DNA of 64,000 bases from Andrena cerasifolii. Lineage: Eukaryota; Arthropoda; Insecta; Hymenoptera; Andrenidae. Location of the stretch: contig NC_135121.1 of the NCBI RefSeq assembly GCF_050908995.1, positions 2,232,001 through 2,296,000 on the forward strand, written 5' to 3'. The position numbers and the translations under genes are program-made. Shown here one piece after another: positions 56,605 to 64,000 of this stretch (positions are counted from its first letter, which is position 1; every line of letters begins with the position of its first letter). Under the pieces are notes generated by a model. It was given only the letters and a program-made list of their open reading frames with translations, was not told the DNA's origin and ran no database searches.

Positions 56605-58550
56605 TTGGAAGTGTTTGATTTTAAATAATCATAACTTCCAAACGAATCCATGAAATGCAACAATTCGAATGCTATTTTGTTGACATACGTCAACATTTTT
56701 ATCGTAGGTACGTACAAAGTAACATAACCAAAACTAATTAACAACCACATGGCACTTAAACGAAACATTTCCCCAATCCCTCAGCTGACACGTAGACCTA
56801 TCATTTGAACAAGCGTGGGTAGAAGTATAAATGCGGAGTTTTTGTTAAAATTCATTGATATTGCGATTATTATGAATTTTTCCAAGAGCGGACGATAAGA
56901 AAAATGGATATAACTACTTTCACACCTCCGCGAGTATTTTCTTGAAACGGGAATAGAAAAATAATGCCACATATTGATGGCTCTTAAATAAAATTATAAA
57001 CCTGCAAAATTAGAAGGAAATCCACCTTGGGTAATTTTATGCCTAAACTGAATATAACCCTTTATTCTACTTTTGCTCTCTACTTTCTTATAGGTAGGTA
57101 CTTACATTTTCGAGATATTCGAGACTGAGACGCATTCGAATAGGATCTCATTCTACCCATAAATATCGGTATTTATCGGATTATTCGCAAAGGATTTAAA
57201 TAAAACATATTATTTTAGAGCTGCTTACGCTGCGTTTGATCTTATCACTACAGATCCGTGGATTGATATGAAACCACTATTGAGAGCATTTCGACTCGTT
57301 TCAACTAAAAAAAGGGTCGGATGACGGCACGCCTGAATATCATCATCACTCAATTTACGAATTAAGTGACCGTTGTATCGACAATTTCTGAAAATAAAGA
57401 AGTGGACGCATTAATTGCCGAAATCCTGCTTTCCACCTGCTCGCGCGAAAAGGGAAGTGATTCAAAGAGATCCCGTTATATCGCGACAAATTATTAGCTC
57501 GATCGTAACACGCGCCGGCCGCTCTATAAATTATTTTATCCGTAATAAACGGGAACACTGAATCATGATTATCGACCATTTTCAGCCATCGAATCTTATA
57601 TCCGTTTCTTTCCGTGCTTTTTTTTTCCTCTCGTGAAGCCTTTTACTCGCGTGTATTTCACCTGCTCGAAATTGATCATGAACACACAACTGATTTCCGG
57701 CTCCTTCGATCTTTCGTTTCACTGAAGAAATAAACCAGGGGAATACTTCGCCCCTTCCAAATGGTACCTACCTCAAGTCAACGTTCTGGCTAAATCGAAG
57801 ATGATCGTGTACTTAAATTAAGAACAATACGTAACATCTTTAATTAGGATCAAAAGCACTTTGTTGGCAAGGTTACACAACACGGTTATACAATTGTAAT
57901 GTGAAAAACTATAGTAGATACCTAGACTTTTTTTCCATCAATTACATACCATTCTCATTTTGTCCAAGTATGGCTTCTGTTGAAAGTTTATATCTATAAA
58001 GCTAGAAAAATTTATAAATGTGTGGGCATCAAGTGTGGGACTCTGGAATCATTCATGGAGAAAGTACGCATGTAATCTAAGGAAAACTTAATTGTCAGTT
58101 TTGTGTTTTAGTGTGTAAGCTTATATTTTATTTAGCATACTTCCAAAATAATTTGCATCTGTAATTAATATCACTTCGTCATATGTATAGTATCTTCAAA
58201 ATAGTATCTGATTTTGTCATGCAGTAAATTTATTAAAATACTATTAATTACTGTGAATTTAAAAATATAATTGACTTACCAATGCATTACTTTATACTTA
58301 CAGGACCCCACCCCACAACCCCCGCCCCTCTAAACCAGGCCACCTAATTATTTTCTATGTTTGGGACGAAACGAAACATATCTTAAATGTATTTTGAATT
58401 ATTTCAAAAAGTGAAAAAGCTGCAAGGAAAATTCTTATTTAATGCCATTTTTCCAGAGTTTTTTAATTAAAGCGCCCTATGTGTTTAAATTATTACCTAT
58501 ATGATAAACATTAATTGTCTTACTGACATGTAAAACGGAAGTTAACGGGA
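56605..58550. other. Unassigned, probably single-copy region
   Basis: 56605-56770 may include the decayed 5' part of LINE ORF1. From 56980 to 58550 no element ends appear. 57340-57730 has balanced, CpG-containing, low-repeat composition and could be host conserved non-coding DNA. Frames there (such as 57355-57579) show no domain. A C-rich stretch lies at 58305-58335. Confidence 0.35.
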
Positions 58551-58555
58551 GGTTC

Positions 58556-59549
58556 CGGTCTAAAAATTGATTTTTTTATTTAATTTTTCGAATATTCGAC
58601 CTTTTAAGAATACGTGTTTAAAAGGATTTTTTGAAATTCGTAAAATTCCCGAACCTCTAGGCATATGCGTAGCGGCAAATGCATGGGTAACTCTATAGTG
58701 TTAATTAAATAATTGTATTAATTACTTATGTCATATATTGTCCACAGTCACATATATTCCCTCGAAGGTGGCCTGTGGAATCTTAGACTGTATTCCGTGT
58801 GTTCGCATTTCAGAAACGTTCCGCGTAATTCCGTAATCAATGCGGATCATTGCTGAAACGTCGCTCATAGGTTACGAGTGCAACGTTGCACGGCAATGTG
58901 TGCGCAATATTCCTGAAATATTGCACAAACGTGCCCATTGCAGTATTCCACGGCAATGTTTCCGCAATGTTGCAGTAATATTGCAATGCAACCTGCAACC
59001 AAACGGCAACATTGCAATGTACTGCAACGGTTGTGCAACGTTCCTGCAACAAAGTGTGTTGTAGGGTACCCGGCCACTCGAAAAGTGATTATCCGATTCG
59101 ACAGAAGCTTTTTTTGTTTTGAAGACTATACAAACTTCTGGCTCGTAAAGAAACCAGTAAAAAATTTAAAAAAATTGAAAATTTGTAAGTTTTAAAGGCG
59201 TTGAAACTTGAAATGACGAAAAATATAAGGAAAAAGTGATTTCAAACTTCAAGTGTCGTTATGTTCTCAAGAAATGTCATGTTTTGTAATTCTTACTGTT
59301 AAGTCCACGAGCGAGTTTCATGCTCTTTTATAATCTGGCATTGTCTTTTATTACAGACTAATGGTTTATGTGCTACAGGTTCCACCGTTCTAGATGAATT
59401 TTTTGACGCGTTAACAATTAATTATAAAACAAAAAATTTATTTCTATAGTTTATCACATCCTTAATACATTAAATTATATGTAGTAGTTTTCCTTTAATT
59501 AATTCCTAAAGATCACCTATTTTTATGGGCTCTGGACCGGAACAACCCC
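58556..59549. mobile_element. TTAA element, copy 2, interrupted
   Basis: TTAA flanks both ends (58552-58555 and 59550-59553). The terminus 'gggaggttccggtctaaaa' and right end 'ctggaccggaacaacccc' match the element at 19701-21363, as do 'gcatgggtaac' and 'cccggccactcg' inside. A different insertion (58692-59065) lies between those two words. Confidence 0.7.
58692..59065. mobile_element. CAACGTTGC-rich insert nested in the TTAA element
   Basis: This segment separates 'gcatgggtaac' from 'cccggccactcg', which adjoin in the 19.7-kb copy. Its right half is full of 'gcaa(c/t)(g/a)ttgc' palindromes and 'caacaaagtgtgttgta', resembling the foldback at 40441-40995. The exact ends and duplication are uncertain. 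Confidence 0.5.
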
Positions 59550-59555
59550 TTAAAT

Positions 59556-60670
59556 CAGTGACCGCACTCCGTACCTACGTTTTCTTTGTTAGTACAATTT
59601 TTTTCGCTTACCATCAGTGCTTAAATTGATTTGGCATTGACTCTACTATCGTTTTTTGTAAATGTAGAAAATTCTTTTGTTATCCACTTTTGACAGGGTC
59701 TTGTATCATTATTTTCGTTTATACTTTTTCCTTTCAGATCAGATTGAAAAAAAAATAGATTATAATATTTAACGCTATTGTATAAAAGTAATTCTCGAAC
59801 AGTACAAAACCTGTGTTTAAGATCGTTACCCTGTTGCCATATAAATGTGTCCAAAGTCCAAATGCAGGTACTCTAAATTCTATTTCAAAATCTTCAGGTA
59901 TTGTCAATTATCCATACTTCCTTCTATGAAGTACAAATTTTCGACTGTAAAATCGCTAAAATTGTGTGTCAAATTTGTAACATTCTTTTTATTTTGGTAT
60001 TGTACAATCGCTCCATGGAAAGCATACCTATGTATAGATTTATCTCGAAAGGAGATGAAAGAATGTGCTTCTTTGAGACAGGGAGTCTTTTCGGCTTGGA
60101 TTTATTGTCTTATTCAGTAGAATGAGAGAGGCTATCTCATTCTCCGCGGCAACACGAGAATAAGTGGAGGGGATAGCGATCACTTTATTTCTAACGAGAA
60201 ACCCCGTTCTTTCGAGACAAGTTACTGTATCTTTTTCATTTTTCCTGAAAATTTATCTGCAAAAAACTTCATTAATCCCTTCTCAACAATATCAGCAGCC
60301 GACCACTGCGTTATGACTTACACTTTCACGCATTATAATAAAGTTATAGTGTGCCTAATTCTTATGTGGCCTGTTATATGTAATATATGTTACAAACAAA
60401 TGAATAGTAACTTGTTTATTTTTCATACAATACTTTTGTACTTTGCAATGAACCATACAATTTTGCCTTTCTACCAAATCGGTAATTACTACACAAATAC
60501 CGGCATCCGTTTCATTTTATTTAGATAAGACGTCGATGTAATCGTATATCACGTTTTCAACTTTAGCGATCTAAGAACATGTCATGGGCATCCGGCGTTG
60601 CCAAGTTGGGGCAAGGGTGGACGCTCAACCCCGCGCACAAGAAAAAATAATAAATTAGTTGTTCGCGATG
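59556..60670. other. Unassigned region
   Basis: AT-rich with no element ends. Overlapping plus-strand frames of 91 and 74 aa (59845-60120 and 59901-60125) and a 71-aa frame (60313-60528) are hydrophobic and match no family I know. Confidence 0.3.
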
Positions 60671-60674
60671 ACGT

Positions 60675-60705
60675 AATAATTATTATTATTATTATTATTA
60701 TTATT
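60675..60705. repeat. (ATT)n microsatellite, LINE tail
   Basis: About ten ATT units, reading (TAA)n after 'cccgttaaaa' on the minus strand. It creates a poly-isoleucine run in one frame that is not a protein. Confidence 0.9.
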
Positions 60706-61109
60706 TTAACGGGAAAACCCTTTAGAATACAAAGTATACACAGATAAATACAATGAATAAAATAAAATAAAATAAAGTAAAACAGTCTGCATGCAACAAC
60801 AAAGTTTGCGGCACCAATGGTAATATAATAATGTTGCGAGCACCGGGTATAGGCCCGTGCATAGCCTACTGGTGCTCGCAGCTGAAGATAGAAGAAGGTC
60901 GGCTCCCTTGAAGTGGACGATCGGGAGGCCAACAAGAAGACGGTCTTGTACCTAACGCCATTGCGTTCGGACGCACGGGTCGCATCTTTGTAAACTATTG
61001 GTCTGTGTAACAATATAGTTCAGTCGTATGTGCGTCCGTTTAATTATTCTTCCATTCCTTTGCGTCGGGGTGTCCTGCGGTGAAAGCGCCCCGGCGCAAC
61101 AATAATATG

Positions 61110-61450
61110 CTATGCTAGGAGTAGCCTAAACAGTTGCTTCCGGAACGAATCGAGCGAAACTGAAAATAGGTCTATGTTCGCAAGGGACTGATTTCCCTCC
61201 TCCATAGCGCGGTTTATGGAATCAGCAGTATAGTGCCTCTAATCTGGAACCGTCGAACAAAAAGGGGTCTCAGACGCAGTGACCGTTGTGGGGCAAGAAA
61301 ACGAATCAATGCCACTAGCTCCGGACAGTTTATCTGACCATGGATTACTTTATATAGGAACAGTAGATCGGAACAGACCCGACGGTCGCTAAGTGTAGTG
61401 AGCCTTGTCTTAAGTAAGGCAGGACTATAATTGTGGTCATAGAACCGCAT
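61110..61450 (-). pseudogene. C-terminal end of LINE ORF2, frameshifted
   Basis: On the minus strand the frame reads LTTLSDRRVCSDLLFLYKV, IHGQINCPELVALIRF, PQRSLRLRPLFV and RGTILL. After a one-base shift near 61220 it continues DSINRAMEEGN, IDLFSVSLDSFRKQL to a stop at 61110-61112. The 'L..RR...DL.FLYK...G.I..P.L', 'P.R..R' and 'N.....IDLF..S...F' pattern is the extreme C-terminus of I/Jockey-type ORF2, after the reverse transcriptase. The RT itself is absent. Confidence 0.8.
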
Positions 61451-61662
61451 AGGGCTACCATAATGACTTGAGACGTGTTTTAAGTGTACATTTTATAACT
61501 GTTTATTTTTGCTTATATATATTTTCGTCCGCATATATTTTAGTTTGTAAGATGTACATAGTAAATGCTAAGGCTAGTTTGTATTTAGCGCTCTTGCGCG
61601 ACCAATGGGTGGTCCGGCCGATCTCGCCGTTCCCGTGGTTCGGGTGGATCAGGGATGTGTAC

Positions 61663-62206
61663 TAGGGGTGTGTGGGTACCCGTACTTTCGGCAGACGGAT
61701 CGGGTCGAAAAATTTCGGGCGGGCTCGGGCGGGTACCCGCAACATACGAATGTTCGGGTATCTCGAAATTTTCGGGTAGCTCAAAATTTTCGGGCTTAGT
61801 TGGAAGAAGTCGGGCAGGTTCGGTCTAAGGCGTTATCGTCGTATTTCGACGTCGATTATTCATACAATCATAGCTAGGCACAAGTCAAGTTAAGTGACGT
61901 TCGTAGTGCATATATGCATATGTAGATGTATCCTATTAATTTCTTAATAATTTATAATGTATATATTAAAGAACTTTTCACACATATTATTAGGTATAAT
62001 AGTATACGTTATTTTAAATTAGCATGTAAGAAATGATAACGCCTTGGACCGAACCTGCCCGACTTCTTCCAACCAAGCCCAAAAATTTCGGGCTACCCGA
62101 AAATTTCGAGATATCCGAAAATTTCGGTCTATCCGAACATTCGTATGTTGCGGGTACCCGACCGAGCCCGCCCGAGACCATAATCTCGGGTACCCGCACA
62201 CCCCTA
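61663..62206. mobile_element. hAT-type MITE ('TAGGGGTGTG' family)
   Basis: The element starts TAGGGGTGTGTGGGTACCCG and ends with the near-complement. Flanks ATGTGTAC (61655-61662) and GTGTGCAC (62207-62214) agree at 6 of 8. The arms carry repeated 'cgaaaattttcggg' words and reach about 200 bp. Frames on both strands mirror each other and are not genes. Confidence 0.8.
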
Positions 62207-62214
62207 GTGTGCAC

Positions 62215-63010
62215 TTTTCATGTTTACGTTTGTTTATTAAATGGATATTACTTTTTTCTAGTTTCACCATTCATTTGTTTACAAAATTGTCCCACGTACA
62301 TTTTCATTATTATGTTAATGATATTATGTCATGATTACTATGTCATGTTTGTGATCACACATAAAATGGAATTTTACATAGTTGAAACTGCAGAATTTAA
62401 TAGTGTGCAAGATGTTTTCAGCTATATCTTTTTGCAAAATTATGTATTCAGAAATATTAAATATTTTTACGCATTCTGCAAAATATGGATTACATTTGCC
62501 TTTTATGTTAATGTCGAAAATATGTATTTTGTAAACGTTAATAAGTAAATTTGTATAATTTATTATATGCAAAATTCATTAATAATATATTGCATATCGT
62601 ATTGCAGAAAAATTGAAAAAATACAATATTTAATTCCTTGTAGATGGCAGCTGAAATGAGGCATTGAGAGCAACGACGGACTAACCCACATGTTTTTCGA
62701 AATTGAATTAGTAGCAATATTGTATTCCAATAGGCTCTACTAATCGTATAAAATAGGACAAATTATTTTTTTTCAATGTGGGTGTTCGGGAATCTCCTTT
62801 CGAGAGAGAAGATTTATCCCGAGCCCAACACCAAAAAATTGCCGGTTCTCACTAAAAGAGGTCTCGAAAACCGAATCGTATTCGTCTCCGGATTATGATT
62901 AAGGATTGCTAACTAATAACGTACGCACTTTTAAATTAAGACTGTTTAATTGTCGGAGCACTCGAGAAACGAGGTATACCGCGTCGTTGTCACTAGAAAA
63001 AATAACGAGC
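62215..63010. other. Unassigned region
   Basis: No element ends. Plus-strand frames here extend from the MITE. The minus frame at 62324-62572 is AT-driven, and the two overlap on opposite strands with no domain. Confidence 0.3.
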
Positions 63011-63014
63011 TCTC

Positions 63015-63400
63015 CTAATCGGACCGAAGAGCTTTTGAGGGATCCGTGAAAACAAATTATACCTCTCTTCACCCTCTTAGGGGTTGATTAGGGCAATATC
63101 CTGAAATTTGTTGATAGATATTTGTGGGGGTTACCTTTGTAATTAAAAACCAAGTTGATATCTAATCGGGCCCAAGAGATTTTGAGGAATACGTGAAAAC
63201 ACATATCACCCCCTTAGGGGTTAGTTGAGGCAAAATCCTGAAATTGGTTTTTAGACATTTGTGTGAGCACCCGTTGTAAGTGAAAACCAATGTGATATCT
63301 AATCGGGCCTAAGAGATATTAAGGAGTCCGAGATAATACATTTCACCCCTTTTCCACCCCCTTGGAGATGAAATTTCCAAGAATCCTTACTTAGTGGTTG
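63015..63400 (+). repeat. Tandem repeat of about 140 bp, 2.5-3 copies
   Basis: 'ctaatcgg(a/g)cc.aagag' starts at 63015, 63162 and 63299, each followed by 'gtgaaaac', 'ca(c/t)ccccttaggggtt' and 'aatcctgaaatt.gtt' with divergence. The units are old and imperfect. The 'cacccccttaggggtt' palindrome occurs in each. It may be internal to a larger unrecognised element. Confidence 0.7.
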
Positions 63401-64000
63401 CCTACGTCATGAAATCAATATACCTTCCAAATTTCGTTTATTGTTATTGAATATTACTGAAATCTATTATGTTAACAAATTATTTAATAATAATCAATTG
63501 TTTATAGTAATGTTACGACAAAATATGATCAATTTGATTGTATGAAATGGATATCACTGTCACTTCGTTAAAAAATTGTTTAAACAAATTATTGATAAAC
63601 AATTTTAGTAACATTTTTTTATGTCAATAATTTTTATTTTCGTCTCCGATAGATATTCAATAGTTAGATTAATTATGTATTTGCAGTATTTGCCGCGGAA
63701 ATGATAAAATTAGTAATCAATGTTGTTTTTTTATTGTTATCCACCATTTTTTAGCAACTATTCGTTAGTATAGCATTCTATATAGTATAATGCAACTTTC
63801 TATACTCATAAACTATAAAGTTATAACTTTAGGATTTGGGGAAACAACGTTTTCTGTTCGTATGATCTCTATTTTACTAGTTTTTGCCGAGTATGGGCGG
63901 CCATATTGGATCCGCCATCTTCTTTTTCAAAAAACCTGCAACGGATTCGTAATCAGCGACATCTAATACCCCAGTATACCAAGTTTCGTTGATATTCATT
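63401..64000. other. Unassigned AT-rich end of window
   Basis: No terminal repeats or coding sequence. Short inverted words around 'aacaattttttaac' near 63570-63600 are weak. 'ggcggccatattggatccgcc' at 63897 hints at a repeat that continues beyond the window. Confidence 0.3.

Larger units (their letters stand above)
60675..61470 (-). mobile_element. 3' end of an I/Jockey-type LINE
   Basis: On the minus strand the segment holds the C-terminus of ORF2 (61450-61110), about 400 bp of 3' UTR and a (TAA)n tail at 60675-60705. TAA-repeat tails are typical of I-type elements. The copy is 5'-truncated near 61470, as usual for target-primed integration. It is a different copy from the LINE at 52-56.6 kb, and whether it is the same family cannot be judged because the parts do not overlap. 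Confidence 0.75.

Noticed and set aside
60582..61013. 143-aa minus-strand frame with a poly-isoleucine stretch
   Set aside because: It lies in a LINE 3' UTR and its (TAA)n tail.
62019..62548. 171-aa and 83-aa frames on opposite strands
   Set aside because: The first half is hAT MITE arm sequence and the rest AT-driven; no domain.

Overview
This is AT-rich eukaryotic DNA, almost certainly from an insect and most likely a hymenopteran. That is an inference from the mix of elements: TTAA- and TA-flanked foldback MITEs, CpG-rich hAT MITEs, an I/Jockey-like LINE with a zinc-knuckle gag, and arthropod repeat-associated protein families. No intact host gene, tRNA or rRNA was recognised. The only host-gene hint is a weak CpG-rich candidate first exon near 46.4 kb on the minus strand.

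Layout. 0-13 kb: short DNA transposons, many nested: a TAA-flanked GC-rich MITE built of tandem units (2.1-2.6 kb), a palindromic hAT MITE with a perfect 8-bp duplication (3.4 kb), a TA element with a 695-bp foldback inside (4-5 kb), two piggyBac-type TTAA elements (5.3 and 6.9 kb) and a 'GGGGAGACC' TA element (11.7 kb). 13-24 kb: hAT termini, one with a new hairpin, TA and TTAA foldbacks, a TTAA element carrying an inverted copy of the 11.7-kb element, and a possible small Helitron. 24.5-28.9 kb: a 4.4-kb unit bounded by hAT-type inverted termini and a perfect 8-bp duplication. It holds a 52-bp GC-rich minisatellite and a frameshifted Cys-rich protein gene. 31.7-35.1 kb: about 3.4 kb of apparently flawless (AAATTTTT)n.

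35-48 kb: mostly unassigned sequence with inverted repeats, and a hAT element whose interior has become a 152-bp tandem array with an alternating two-unit order (45-46 kb). 48.9-50.4 kb: a long-armed foldback whose unique centre codes for a SWIM-finger protein fragment. 52.1-56.6 kb: one antisense LINE broken by three DNA elements, one of which contains a fourth. 60.7-61.5 kb: the 3' end of another LINE with a (TAA)n tail. 61.7-62.2 kb: a hAT MITE. The rest is unassigned.

No pathway links the coding pieces. All recognisable proteins are fragments of transposable elements or of families that live in them. The main interest is genome dynamics: nesting order, gene-fragment capture, satellite birth inside MITEs, and large palindromes. 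Coordinates of element ends come from reading termini and target duplications by eye.
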